NCBI GenBank assembly: GCA_011009095.1
Contig: VTPC01000954.1
Span: 107,209-171,208, forward strand
Origin: Ignelater luminosus
Taxonomy: Eukaryota; Arthropoda; Insecta; Coleoptera; Elateridae
Direction: 5' to 3'
Length of the DNA stretch: 64,000 nucleotides
In this document: piece by piece, positions 10,917-23,889 of the stretch
How the letters are laid out: each line of letters begins with the position of its first letter
Position numbering within the stretch: the first letter of the stretch is position 1
Program-made: the position numbers and the translations under genes
Notes under the pieces: model-generated
The model's database searches: none
The model's input: only the letters and a program-made list of their open reading frames with translations
What the model was told of the DNA's origin: nothing

Positions 10917-13900
10917 TATTTTAAAAGTATATTTTAACTATTAATTACAATAATTTGTCATATATTTATGTAGTATATAATATTATAATAAAATATATTT
11001 TGTCTAAGTATTATATTTCTGTAATAATACTATAATAATTGCACTACAATGGTAAAACACTTGTACTTCTATCGTGTTGGACATTATGATCTGACATGTA
11101 AACGCAAAATAAGCAGTACCCTAAAAAATACAATAAGAATTAATTAATGAGGAAGAAATGCCTTGAAATAAGATAGTAATAAACCCAACGCACCTTAGTG
11201 TAAATTGATGTAAAAGCAGTGTAACCAGCCAGAAGGTGAAGATATGAAAAATAGATTCAGTAAAAAGTAATAAAACTTCTAAGTCTTATTTTATCACTTT
11301 ATTTATAAAAAAATATTTCATAAGTACATAAAGGCTTAAATGGACGGATTGTATATTGTTTTGTACAACTATTCAACAATTTGTATTTTTAATACTTTAA
11401 AATATACTCCAATTTTAATTTTAGAACTATAAAACAGAACTTTTATGTATAAAAACAAAAAACATTTACGTCAACACTAAACAATGAAAACTTCATTCAT
11501 TTACAAAATGTTTAAAAATTAATTAATTAATAACAAATAAAATGTACATCATTTAAGAACGAACCTTCAGGTCAGGAGAATCTCAAATATAAATATATTT
11601 TAACAATAATTCGTATGATATCAATTGCAAAACTTCAATTTCATACAGTAGGTAAATTTTACAATTCATATCTTTATGCTAAATCTTTTTTAGAAATACT
11701 GACTATTTTCTCCTTTAACATCTTTTATGACTTAGAAAAAAAGGGAAGTGTATGATTTTTAAGTACAATATGCAATCACAATTGATTAGAACAGGAATGA
11801 GAAGTTAAAGCGGTGCAAGTAATGTGATGTTAAAACATGAAACTGTATTAACATAAAGTTAGTTACAAATAAATTCTGTTTGACACTAATAAAATTTAAG
11901 CTTTGCATATGAAATCCTAACTTATTTTAAATCTTGATGAATAAAACTCAAAATTTCGTTACTTTTATTAAATTTCCTGCTTGGACTATTTTTATTGTAC
12001 ATATGACAAATGACAATCTGAAATTTAATTAGGCAAGAAGAAGTTAAGTAAGTTCTAATCTGCTGCCGTATTTTGAAGTCAAGCTTGCCAATCATAATGC
12101 ACTAGCCATGGCCTGCTCTGAATCAATATTTCCTTGGTCTCACTGTATGTTTAATTGTGAAATTGATTTATGTTAGTTCACCTTATTACATTTTTGCTTA
12201 AAATTTTCAGGAATAAATTTAATTTCTGTAATACAAATTGTACAATTTACTATCAAATTACTCTGCATCAAAGGTCATGCAATCACTGCATACAAATTAT
12301 TAAGAAGCAGTTCAAAGCAACTTGAAATAGTTATTTATATAACAAGAGTGTAAAGTAAAGTTTTTTGAATGAGTAGGAAGTTTATGGTACGAGTGACAGC
12401 GGCTCTATAACATCAATATGCCAAATTAATTGCAAACGTTTATAATTATCAACTTTTGACATTGACAACTAGTTGTGAAGCACCAACTTTACAGGCGGTC
12501 GTACAAAAAAGATTTTAAATCAATCAACACAATAATTATGGCATAACGTATTATTTACTTCACAATTCATTGATGAAGATCTTGCATATACTCTACTTTT
12601 ATCATATGATATTAATATGCTGAATCCTCTCCCAGTGTAAGTATGTCTTGTATATCAGATTTATTTATATTCAAAACATTTTTTAATTCAGAATCTAGAA
12701 TAGTACAAGTGTGAGGTGTTAAAATTTAAAACAATTGCTTAAATACACTAGTTATTTACGTTACAAGGCCGGGAACTGACTTATTACAGTACGAGTTAGA
12801 TGTTTACAGCTGAGGCAACGAAGGAGCCGAGGCTGGAATTTCTAAATGAGTACTGTAATGACAGTTCATGGCCGTGTATCATACAACGTTTTATTTCATT
12901 CTGTCTAAAAGTATTGTGGAAGATATTTAAAAAAAAGTAATTTGCTAAAAATATCAGATAGCAACAAATTTGTCATCATCTGTCGCTTAGTTAGGTTTAA
13001 TAATAATTACATAATATACTTGTTATCATTTGTTGTTTATTTATTGTATTTGAGTCCGGTAAAATTACTTTACCGGCCTTGTGTCGTAATGTATCATTTC
13101 CCGGCTATTAATCGATGACGTAAAGTAGTATATACCGGACAGAATGAAATAAAAGGTTATTACAGTACTGTAGCATCCTATCCATATAAGATTTATACAG
13201 ATGAATAATGTGTTTGAATAAATGGTGGAAAAGACTTAAGAATTGTCAAATGTCATATGAACAATTTTTCAAAAAATCATCCGAAGAGGTATCATGTTCA
13301 ATCATTTATAAAAGAATAATTAATTCCTTGATTTTAAGCACAATAAATGAGATCCTTTGTCATGTAAATTTGCCAAATATAATTCAGCATTAGAAAATTA
13401 ATATTTAAAACATTTGCTTTGATGAAAAATGATGTTAAAAGATGGTTTAACTTTTTAGTTTTCAAATTATCTACGATGGAAGCATTATTTTTTGAATTAT
13501 TTTGTAATATTCTCATGAATAAATCAAAAAAGCAGTTGTTAAGATGATTAAATCAATGCACATAAAACAATTACAAATCCTTCTAATAAAAACGTAACAA
13601 ATAATAAAACACAAAGGCATTGTAAATGGAATTAAAATTAATTATAGCACTTGAACAATGTTTAAAAATGCTTCATTTATTTTATTTCCAAATGTATAGT
13701 ATTTTTTAAATTGTTTGAATCGTAACAGATGTTTGAGTTTTATTCTAATCACATACATTTTATCAGTTTTAGTCACATGTAGTCAATAGTTATTAATATT
13801 CGAGTATCTTAATACTATAGTGAAATAATTTTGCAGTATTTCTGATCTCACCACATTATAAATTAAAATAACGATCTTTATATTCTATCTGAATTCTATT

Positions 13901-14513
13901 AAAAAAAAAAGTTAAAATTAGTAACTCTAATGAACAAATTCTGTGTATCAATTTGATATTACCAAATCATTAAAACGGAATTGAATTCATTTTGTATGCA
14001 AAAGATACGTTAGTATTCTTATATTACTTGTTCCCTAAAGGCTGAGACATACAACATTAAAATAATGTACATTGCAATAAATAATGGTAGCTTTAATTTG
14101 TATTAAAGCAATTAGATTTTCTAAATGTGGATTATAATTAAGTATATAGCTAACTGTGATCAACACATATTTGCCAGCACCTTTGTATGAATAGTACATC
14201 AAATTAATGCTCATATGTCTGTATTTCTTACCTAAAGGAAATTGTACTTATTTTTAAAATTTCACTATAAATTGCACTAATAATTTTGTTCAAACTAATA
14301 ATTTTAGTTCTTTACTGACTTTACTTAATTTTGATAATTATTAAGAATTATTATAAAAATCCTACAAAATCATATCAAATTTATTCTCTGTATTTACTAT
14401 CAAAAACTCTACTTGAGAAACCAAACTGAAAAGATATTGATATTCGTTGGCACAATTAAAACAGCTAACTTCACACAGAAGAAAAATCACAGAATAATAA
14501 TTATTACATAAAA
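10917..14513. other. Convergent spacer, probable long 3' UTR of the TMEM268-like gene
   Basis: Very AT-rich with no gene. It includes the short UPF0449 3' end. Minus-strand poly(A) words (TTTATT on plus, e.g. about 11299) suggest the TMEM268-like transcript could extend 3 kb past its stop, but this is inference. The 12.77-13.16 kb palindrome cluster is listed separately. Confidence 0.4.
12767..13160. repeat. Cluster of interlocking palindromes
   Basis: Three inverted pairs lie within 400 bp. 12767-12792 pairs with 12850-12873 (core TTACAGTAC / GTACTGTAA plus GGCC ends). 12885-12906 pairs with 13138-13160 (core AGAATGAAATAAAA). 13056-13076 is a near-symmetric CCGGTAAA-ATTAC-TTTACCGG. GC-rich CCGG words punctuate AT-rich DNA. 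It looks like one or two foldback elements; no TSD could be defined. Confidence 0.6.
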
Positions 14514-14738
14514 TTACTGTATACAGCAGTTAGTAGGCTGATCAGGAACACTACAACAATTCTTTAAAGTCAACTTGCCTGTAGGTTTACATTTTAAATG
14601 TTCATCTATAAATTGACAGGGGCACTGAAGTGTGGGACAATGACGTCCCCCTGTAACTGGTGGACTTTTAAGGTAACCTCTTACAACTTGACGACCCCAA
14701 CGGGATACATAACGTAAATATAAAAGTGTAGATCTTTC
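14514..14738 (-). CDS. TMEM268-like gene, alternative last exon B
   Basis: Second terminal exon of the TMEM268-like gene, 74 codons plus stop. An acceptor (TTAATTATAG) precedes a phase-0 frame that fits exon 3 exactly. It is clearly homologous to last exon A: both have RY-x2-RWG near the start, then CPCQ-[YF]-[VI]-x-E, and a CC pair near the end. Exon B adds further cysteines (CC-S..., NCCIQ at the C-terminus). Exon A ends in its own stop, so the two exons must be alternatives. Skipping A and using B gives 377 residues. Confidence 0.75.
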   Translation of the reverse strand, partial: ERSTLLYLRYVSRWGRQVVRGYLKSPPVTGGRHCPTLQCPCQFIDEHLKCKPTGKLTLKNCCSVPDQPTNCCIQ

Positions 14739-14874
14739 CTATAATTAACAAAAAGAAAAAAAAATACAAAATATTGTACCTAGGAAAGAATCAGCACAAA
14801 AAAAGAAAACAAACAAAAGTGCATATATTTAAAAAAAACAAGTGTGATAAAATTAAAACAAAGGAATGAGACTC

Positions 14875-17800
14875 TTAATCGTCTATGCCACGCCTAGCTA
14901 AAAATCTAGACCATGCTGGACAGCAATCTCGAATATCAGTACGAGGTGGTTTGTTAGCTAATAATTCCTCAACATATTGACATGGACAAAGGGCACTGTT
15001 AATATGACGTGGATTTGAAGGATTTCCTGCAGCTTCGTCCAAAGTCCAGTCTAAACGTCTGCGAAGAAAATCCTTACCCCATCTTTGTAAATAACGTGTG
15101 AAAACTTGCTCAGCTCGACCCTGAATAAATTTAGGTTAATATTTGATTATATAAAATAAAAAATACTGACAAACTAAATTTTGTTTTCAGCAGCAACAGA
15201 GTACAAAAAATGGAGTGGCAGAACTATTGCATTTCTATTGATTTATTATATTTAAAATGACATACAGCACTTTTGTTTGTTTACGAAAATGATTTATGAA
15301 TGATTATATATATATATAGCACATGCAAGGTTATTCATAAAAACTTTATTAACTGATTAATATTTTAATTTACCTAGCTAAACCTTATTTTCATAATATT
15401 AAAAAAATCTGCTAGATACCTAGAACTCATGAAATCATTTAATAATAGTGAAACTTGTTTTATATTCATGAATCACCCATGCATGTTGTTGTGAATTATA
15501 AATCATTAAAATATGAATCATGGTCATCATAATCGGCTGATAATAATGTGACTTTTCATTCTTATATGTGAAGATATTTTTCTTTAATTGAATGTACATG
15601 ACATTTCCTTTTTTTATAGTTAGTATATATTGAATTCAAGCATTAAGTGATAATTGACAAGCATTACCTTGGTTGTTAGTTAACATATATGTGATATTGC
15701 AACTATCTATCAACTACACCAAGATTATTTTGTTTATACCGTATTTACACCATATCATCCAGCTATTATTTTGATAATGCAGACAAAAAACTTGATTATT
15801 GATGCAAGAGTATTCTAGTTTACAACTTCACAAAACAACTACATACATTTTTTTACATCAATGTACATTAGATGATACCTTAGGAATAATCAGTAGTTAC
15901 TTTATATGAAAAATTGAAAAACAGAAAGCCAACAAAAGCAGTTGTAGATTTGTTGTGAAAGAACATTTCTCAAAATGTATTTTGTATAAAATTCAGTTAT
16001 TTCTTACATTTCAGTATTAATATACAGTATGGAAAGCATTTATGGAATAAATCCAATAATTTCAAAGCCAATACTAATTTTGTATCTTGCTTATTTTGAT
16101 TTGATTTTTTTACATACAGTGCGCAAGAAAAGTCTGGAATAAATTCATTATTTGTGAAAGCGTGCATTATAAAGCAATATCCTCAGACACGTCGATTTTC
16201 CTTTTTTCTTGCGCACAATCTCATATACAAATTGTATAGATGACGTTGCTCAAGTTCCGGATATGATGTCATCGATGATTTTTTTAAATAGCAACAGTAT
16301 GTTTTTTTGATGGAATCTTATAAATCAGCTCTTCCTGATTACGGCAATATAACATACTTATACCTTTATGTTACAAATAAAGACTAGAAAAATTAATAAA
16401 CAAAAAAAAACAAAATTTTGAGTTTTTGTTTTTTGTTTTTCTGTTTTTTGTTTTTTTTTGTTTGTAAGACATAGCCTACGTCTACAAATGTTATTTTGAG
16501 TGCAGTAGCATTTTTTATGTAACCTAGAATAGATACAGAATAGAAATAGAAGGTATAAGTATGTTATATTATTGTAGGAAATTGAACCTGTACAGCTGTT
16601 CGTTGGTATTTCTGATTATACAGTGTGCTGATTAAGTATGGAACAAATTCAATAACTCGAAAAATATTAATATTTCGAAAAAACACAAAAAGAGGTGTAA
16701 AGATTTAAATTGCTGGGCATCTTTTAATATTATGAACAAATTAATGACGTCATAATTATTTGACGTCATCGATATTTTTTTAAATAGCAACCCCAAAATA
16801 TTTTTGCAGATTATTATTTGCCATTAAATTCTGTGCAAGTGATCTTTAAATTTTTCAAGTTTGTTAACGTTTTTCGGAGATATTATTTTTTTTGTTTAGA
16901 AAATTTAAAACATTCTAAATTGTATTTCAACTCTTTAAATCTAGTAGGCTTGATTTAAATTAAATTAAAAAATCAAATTCTCGTTTGTCCATCGCAGCCA
17001 ATTATTATCAGTATTTCTATTCTCTCCTTTTCTGTTAAACGCATCGTCCTCGTTTGTTAAAAATTTCGATATTTACAACAAATAATAATATCAAGATTCA
17101 AATAGTAAATGACAAAAATTTAACTAGATGACATAAGGTAAAATCAAGTTGATGTGTACTTGATTTTTTAATTTAATTTAAATCAAGCGTACTAAATTTA
17201 AAGAGTTGAAATACCATTTAGAATGTTTTAAATTTTCTAAACAAAAAAAAAATAATATCTCCGAAAAACGTTAGCAAATTTGAAAAATTTAAAAATCATT
17301 GTACACAGAATTCAATGGTGAATAATAATCTACAAAAATATTTTGGGGTTGCCATTTAAAAAAAATATCGATGACGTCATTGATTTGTGTATAATATTAA
17401 AAGATGCCCAACACTTTTGTTTTTTTTTTGAAATATTAATATATTTCGAGTTATTGAATTTGTTCCATACTTAATCAGCACACTGTATATTTTCAATGTA
17501 GATCCGTTTAGTAATTGGATAAAGGTTTAGTTGATTAATTTGATAGGAATTCTTCTTTTCAATTCTCCAATAAGAACATTTAAATTATTTTTTGCTGGAA
17601 TTGTTAATTGAGGCAATTCCATGTGGTTTTTATAAGCCTCTAGGTGGAATTTTGTGATTGGTCAGTGGGACGCGTTCAGCGGTCGGATTTTGTCTGGTCC
17701 ACAAAGGTCAGTGAAGCATTTTGTCATCATTGAAGCAGTAGGTTTTGGTTACTGTTGAATAGGGTGTAGTGTAATCTTGGATTTTTTTTTGTGAAGCCTC

Positions 17801-20800
17801 AATAGTGTGAGGGTAAGTTGGTTCTTCCTCGGGATTTATTCAGTTGATCTGATGTGAATTAATTATATTTAGCTTCAAATTGTACCTGGAGCTGCCAGTA
17901 TCCTTTGAATTTAAATTTCGACTTCGAGTACCATTCAACATACCAACCCCACGTTTCATTGCAACGAAATTCAACAATTTTTTTCCTACTTCAACTCTTA
18001 ATTCACCATGCAGCATTGAGGATCCAAATGGCTCCCTAAATTTAGAAGTACGCCTCATCTTCAGCTGGCTGACATGAAAAATGAACAATGACAGATTTCC
18101 GCATCGCCGCCATCTTATGATTTGATGTGTTAAATTGCCATTAAGTTATAATAATTTTTGTTAATTAACTCTTTATCTTTAAGAATCACATTAACCCATG
18201 GTATTTTTCATGTACATCATAATTTATATTGATTTGTTTTTTTTTTATTTAATTCATAAAGAAAACTTAGGACACGTTGCATTGACAGGTTGTGTTCTGT
18301 GTTAAAGTTTATTACAGATTTTTATTCATCACTGGGATACAGGCCTGTATTATCAACGAGGAATCCGCGGTAAGTTTTTTTTTTAACTTCTTGAACTACC
18401 ATTCTTAATTTTTGTGAATATCTAAATTTTTCTGCTTTATAAAAGTTTATTTTATCATGGTTTTGTAATTTATAAATTTTTCATATTTTATTTACATACA
18501 GTAACTGGAAATTGTTTTCTTATTAGGTTTTTGCTTTATAAAATTAACGATTTTTGACTTTTCTAGATTTTTTTACTATTTCAACAGTATGAGATTATAT
18601 GAGCATAGTGGTTGATAAGATTTTTAAAACTTTTCTTAAAGATGATATTTAGTCTTGAACTTGAGATTAAATATGTTATTTAATGCTATTGTAAAATCTT
18701 TATGTATTGTTATTTACTAAAGCCTATTGCATTGATTTGAACTTTAAAATTTTTTAATTGTATTGATGGCAATTTATAATTAGAAATTTCCTGAATTGAA
18801 CTGTATTTATACTTGTAAAATTTTTGTGTTTTTTTTATAAAAAAATAACTTCCTTATTTCATGCTCAAAGCCACCTTCTGAGATTAATCAGCCTAAGACC
18901 AAAAAGAGTCTTAGAAACTTAATATCATTGTAAAAAGGTTAAATTACAGCACTGTAAGTCAATAAATGTTTTGTTTTTTAAAATCTGTATAAATTTACTA
19001 GAGATTAATTGAAAATTTTAGAAAAGATGCTATGGAAGAAAATTGTGTACTATATCCCTGGTCATATTGTCGTTGGCAAAAGAAAGCTGGATATTTTAGA
19101 TACTTAAGTCAAAGGGTCATTCTGTCTTTTTTTTTTAAAGCAATGATATAGTATGTCAACATCCACAATAATAATAATAATAATAATAATTTATTAATTT
19201 TTCCATCAAATGGTACGTATTCAGTTACTGGAGAGCAACTGTTCTTCCATACGTACCAATAATAATACATTAGGATTCATAAGTGTCTTGTCCGACTGAT
19301 TATAGATCAATAATAAGTGCAAGTAGTCTAAATAATATAATTTTAAATTAAAATAAACATAAAATACTCCCCTCTCTCCATCTGCTTCTTTGTCTTATTT
19401 CAGCATATTCCATTTAAGCTCTTTGCACTTATTATTGTCCTTATAAAAGAGATTCCAGGTGACAACATGCATGTGCAGCAGAACTAATCAGATTTTTGTC
19501 AAATGACTATCAGATTGCAAGAATACCCCAGTATACTGTACATATGTTAATTAGAAAAGTCCAAGCCCAAAATAAATATGTTTCTCAGCAGAGACTTCTT
19601 GAAACATGAGACAAAGATGCTCTTTGCTATCATTCTTTTAGGCACAATTAATAAAAAAATGTGAAAGTAATATACCATGTAATATCACACTGGCAGAATT
19701 TCCTAAGGTATCTTCACGTGGTAAACAGGGTGGTGCATGGTGCATTTAATGCCAGTTTCAATTGTTTTATTGTGTCTTATTGACCATGGCCTATGGCAAG
19801 TTGTCTCACTTGCACATATTTGCCATGAGTGGATTGTGTGTATAACAGAATGTTGATTATAATGCATTTGGATAATTAACATTTAGATAATCGATGTCCT
19901 ACTGTACCAATAATATATCTGCCAGTGAAAGGCAAAAATATCAAAAATTATCAAAAAGAAATGTCTGCAGCAAATTTACTTTAGAGTTTGACTGTATTGC
20001 TCATATGCACCCTGTATATAAAAAATCAAGGCAAGTTTAGACTATGATAATGAGGAACGATAATTTAGTATTTTTTTCTTTTTCAACATATAAAAATTAT
20101 AAACAATTACATGTCTTATCAATACCACCTAAAAGCATCACAAAAAGGTAGTTGAATACCTCAAACTTGTATAGCTTTACAAATCTTTAACACTATTTAC
20201 ACATCTTAATGCAAATATATACAACACATTTTATTTTATTTTTTTTAGTTTTTATCAAAATATTTATGTACAAACAATAAGGCATGCCACTCCAAACCTT
20301 GCCTCTATAGTACTACTTCAGCTACAACAAGCAACATAAACAAAAGATATTTACCTGCTTTCTAGATAATCGTGTTGTGCGACTGCCTTGAATAACAATG
20401 TCCTCAGCAGATATATCCATGCGTTGTTCCCACCCATTAGCCTCCCTTTCTTGATGTTCTATTGTACCTTGCAAATGTGCAATACAAGGGCCTGGATCCA
20501 TATACAAAAAGCAAAGATTTACTTTATGGCATGATATCTTTCCTCTATCGTCCAAGGCCAAGACAATTTTATGTCTTAGAAATTGCTTATTAACATGTGC
20601 GAGACATCTTTCTAAATTTCGTGCTAATTTAAATTTTATCCACATTGAGAAAAATATTGCTGCTGCGTTCAAAAGTAACCATGCAACTCCTAATCCAAAT
20701 AAAACTAATCCTGTCAAACCAGAAAATAACAAACCAAGAAGCACAATGAATGCTACTGTTATCCAAACAACTAGCACTCGTTTATAACAGACATTGTATA

Positions 20801-22141
20801 ATGTAAAACGGACGTCATTTACTAAAAGTTCCATTGCTTGTACATATTCTTCTACTGTTAGCTGTTAGAAGGATAAATTATAAATTAGAAACTTATATTT
20901 ATTTGCTAATAGTGCACATACAGTTAAACCTTGGGCCATTAATTCTTCTGGGACTAATTCTGGACGGAATTGAGCTGGAGTAATCCATGGAAAACGAGTA
21001 TTCACAGGCAAAAGAGTAACAATAACATCACCATTAGCTAAAATATGAATGAAAAACATTATAATAATAAATATTCTGCATTGCACCAGCTTAAATATAT
21101 GGTGCAATACTAATAAAAAGAGAAAATTAAGCAGGAAAACATGTAAAAACTCAAAAATTGATGATGATATTGTTTTTGATATTTCAATAGAAAGACTGTG
21201 GATGCATTTGTCAGTCTTTTTTTTTTAAACGATAGTCTATGTTTGTCAAACTAACAGTAAATTCTTATCCCATCCTTTGCAGCCATAGTGCAAATAGAGA
21301 GCTAACATATCTTTTTGTCTCTCTTCTTTGATAACTGTACACACTCTATCCCAATGACAAACATCAAATTCATATCAAGGTACTCTACAAAAACCATAGC
21401 AGGCCTTGTTTTCTCAGTAAAAATGCTGTTGTTAACAAAAGTTTAAAATAACAAAAGCATGTTGATTTTAAATTGCCCATTTCAATCCAAGAAATTTACT
21501 CTTAAACATTATGCCATTCCTTTCTGGACTCCCTGCACAATTAAAAAAAATATATCATCAGAGTCAATAATGAAATAATTTGGAAATATGAAACAACCTG
21601 TATCTTTATAATTAGATTCATTACAAATAACAATGTTAGTAACGGATATTAAAACCTTAAATTCAAAACATACCTAACTAAATTTCCAATTCAAAAAGTT
21701 GCATAATACAATATGTATAAATAGCAAACTCATGTACAAATTATTTGATAAACATGTTTGATAATATAAGCAGGTGTAGCAAAACGTGATAAGCTAAATT
21801 TACTCTATTTTTCAATAATTAATCAAGTACTAATTTAGGCAACACAAAAACTTACAAAATCCTTGTCTTATAGGCTCAACAGTAGCCACAGGTAATTCAA
21901 CATTTCTTAAAGGCTTTGGATCAAGTACGGGAACATTATTGTCAGAAAGTGAACTGCTCATGCTACGCTCCAAATTAACTTGAATGCTTTCCGTATTTAT
22001 AACAGCAGGTGCGGTACTATTCTGTTTTGAGTTCTCTTCCTCGAATTTAACCCATCCTTTTTTCGGCGAGGGTTGAGATACTGGAGCTACAGAATCTCCT
22101 TGCCCAACCTCAATTTTTCTTTCGACATTATTTGAACCCAT
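14875..22141 (-). CDS. TMEM268: TMEM268-like two-pass membrane protein (isoform with last exon A)
   Basis: Membrane protein resembling vertebrate TMEM268 (C9orf91); its role is poorly understood. Coding exons on the minus strand: 22141-21856, 21037-20922, 20861-20355, 15120-14875, all with GT-AG ends and compatible phases; 384 residues. An in-frame ATG five codons upstream (22156) is also possible. The N-terminus (about 1-95) is polar and serine-rich. Exon 2 carries GDVIVTLLPVNTRFPW. Exon 3 has two adjacent hydrophobic segments (VLVVWITVAFIVLLGLLFSG and LVLFGLGVAWLLLNAAAIFF), then a cytosolic-type region. The last exon has RYLQRWG, CPCQYVEE and a CC pair, matching the vertebrate C-terminal GGYYIRLL...CPCQLIEA...CC layout. 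Intron 3 (5.2 kb) holds a MITE. The gene is head-to-head with FAM210A (about 840 bp between starts), so a shared promoter region is possible. Confidence 0.85.
16117..16215. repeat. Short inverted-repeat element remnant
   Basis: CAGTGCGCAAGAAAA at 16117 (preceded by TA) pairs with TTTTTTCTTGCGCACA ending at about 16215. The left end resembles the left end of the neighbouring 16621 MITE (CAGTG..., then TGGAA[TC]AAATTCA), so it may be a relative or a truncated copy. Confidence 0.45.
16621..17485. mobile_element. Long-armed foldback MITE (865 bp) in TMEM268 intron 3
   Basis: Ends CAGTGTGCTGATTAAGTATG and its complement are flanked by TA (16619-16620 and 17486-17487). The two arms, about 16621-16995 and 17130-17485, pair along nearly their full length. 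Shared blocks include ATATTTTGGGG complements, AATATCTCCGAAAAACG, and the stretch around TTAAATTTAATTTAAATCAAG. The arms contain CRE palindromes TGACGTCA at about 16745 and 17373, with a TGACGTCAT at about 16762. There is no ORF. Tc1/mariner superfamily inferred from TA target and CAGTG end. Confidence 0.85.
19167..19258. repeat. AAT microsatellite plus 10-bp inverted repeat
   Basis: An (AAT)n run lies at about 19167-19190. TGGTACGTAT at 19211-19220 is mirrored by ATACGTACCA at 19249-19258. It lies in intron 3 of the TMEM268-like gene. The layout resembles the tail and head of a small interspersed repeat; not assigned. Confidence 0.6.
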
Positions 22142-22156
22142 ATTTACAATTAACAA

Positions 22157-22984
22157 TATTTTTATTTATAGCATCATTAAAACATTTCCTTTAATAAAAT
22201 ATAATCACGATGTTTAATTACTAATAACATTTAGTTTAAGGTGAGCTGGCATTTTTATAAAACTTGCACTTCTAATTAACTTTTAGCTTTTAGCTGCACC
22301 TGCGGTAGGTAAGATGTCTGCGGGTGGTACAGGTAAATTAGGTATTGGTCAGGGGCGTACCTGAACCTATAAAGTCGTCGATTAGATAAAAAAACATACT
22401 TTTCTATTTCTTCAACTATCTAGTTATAATATTATTATTGTTGTTATTTATTATTTAAAATAAAACAGTACGAAAGTTAAAACGTAATCTATTCTTAAAC
22501 TCTTAAATTTATTTTTTTACTAAAAATTCTTTTTGTATAGAAAAGATTAAAACTTAACCATCACGGTAGAAATGTGCATCTTTCTTTCGTTTTTATATAG
22601 ATTAAAATTATTACTTATTTTATCCCTTTAAATAAAAACGATAGTCACGACTATGGTGACTCGTCTTTTTTTTTCGAATTCACACCTACTTCGAATTTTT
22701 TCCATTTTCTAAATAGATGGCGGTCGCGATATTCAAAAATATCAAAAAGATAATAAAAATGTCATACTCATAAGTTGTCAATATAATAATTTAACATTAT
22801 AGATTTCTCTACACCGGTTTATTTAATATAATCTATTATCTCGAATGAATCTACCTTTTATAAATACGTATGTAAACAAAACGAAGTACATGTAAATAAA
22901 ATATATAAAATTTTTCATTTCTGTGAGGTTATGTGTTTTTAATATTTGGTTTATAATAAAACAGTACTATTATCTACAATTATA
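22157..22984. promoter_or_regulatory. Head-to-head intergenic region, TMEM268-like and FAM210A
   Basis: This 828-bp interval separates divergent start codons and should contain both promoters and 5' UTRs. It has a local near-palindrome (GTACAGGTAA ... GCGTACCTGAACC, about 22328-22370). No clear TATA box or CCAAT box was identified. Confidence 0.4.
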
Positions 22985-23889
22985 ATGGCAACATTATGTT
23001 TAACACGATTATGTATGAGGAGCTCTCCAAGAGTATTTCAACATGTTTATGTTTGCGAAACCATATCAGCAGCAGCAACATCCTTATTTAATAATCACGA
23101 TGAAAAGGTGGTTAGATTTTCAACATGTGGTGCTTCAAAACCAAAAATCTTAATACCAAGAAAATACCATCCTATTTCATGTCATTATGCAATTAAAGTA
23201 GATATAAAGCCCGAACCACCCAAACCAAAGAAATCACTTTTGCAACGTTTTAAGGAAATGTATCGAGATTATTGGTATGTATTAGTTCCTGTACATTTGG
23301 TTACATCTGCAGGTTGGTTTGGTGGATTCTACTATTTAGCTAAAAGGTAAATAATTTAATTTAAGATTCAGAAATTGTATAAAGTTGATATGTCTTTTAC
23401 AGTGGTGTAGATATTGCAGGGATATTGGAAAGTTGGAATGTCAGCGAAAAGATTACAAGCTCACTTAAAGATTCTAGCATGGGTTATTTAGCTGTTTCTT
23501 ATGCATTGTATAAATTAGCAACCCCTCTTCGTTATACTGTAACATTAGGTGGAACAACAGTATCAATCAATTATCTTAAACATTGGGGCTATATCAAACC
23601 AGTACCTAGTACAGATCAATTAAAAGAGATGTATAAAGAAAGGCGAGAAAACTTCATGGAAACTTTTAGAGGGAAGAAGGAATTATATCAAGAGAAAAAA
23701 GACACACTTATGGAATCGATGAGAGAAACTAAAATAGAATTAACAGTAGGAAAAGATCCCTTAAAAGATAAGAACGACATTATAGTTAAAGAGTTTCATA
23801 AAGATTTAAGAAAAATAAAAGATGCCAAGGTTAATTTGGGGAAACCTGAAGAACTTATTAAGATTTCCAAAAAGGAAGAAAGTGGATGA
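22985..23889 (+). CDS. FAM210A: FAM210A-like mitochondrial membrane protein (DUF1279)
   Basis: FAM210A is a mitochondrial inner-membrane protein linked to mitochondrial translation and muscle and bone maintenance in vertebrates. Coding exons are 22985-23346 and 23403-23889 (56-bp intron, GTAAAT...TTTTACAG), 282 residues, close to human FAM210A (272). ATG 22985 was chosen; the upstream in-frame TTG at 22946 is not a likely start. The N-terminus is rich in Arg and Ser with few acidic residues, consistent with a mitochondrial presequence. DUF1279 begins near RFKEMYRDYWYVLVPVHLVTS, with a membrane segment about residues 97-119 crossing the splice site, then MGYLAVSYALYKLATPLRY and a second hydrophobic helix. 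The C-terminus (about 195-282) is a long, highly charged, probably coiled helix. The intron is phase 2 after YYLA, as in the neighbouring paralogue. Confidence 0.9.

Noticed and set aside
17640-18370. Possible promoter, exons and short ORFs on both strands (17840-18088) inside TMEM268 intron 3, with GGTAAGT donor-like sites at about 17814 and 18370
   Set aside because: ORFs overlap on opposite strands and neither shows a recognisable family. Donor-like words alone do not establish a transcript; an antisense RNA is possible but unsupported.
22946-22984. Upstream extension of FAM210A using a TTG start
   Set aside because: TTG is not a normal animal start; ATG at 22985 begins a better mitochondrial-type N-terminus.
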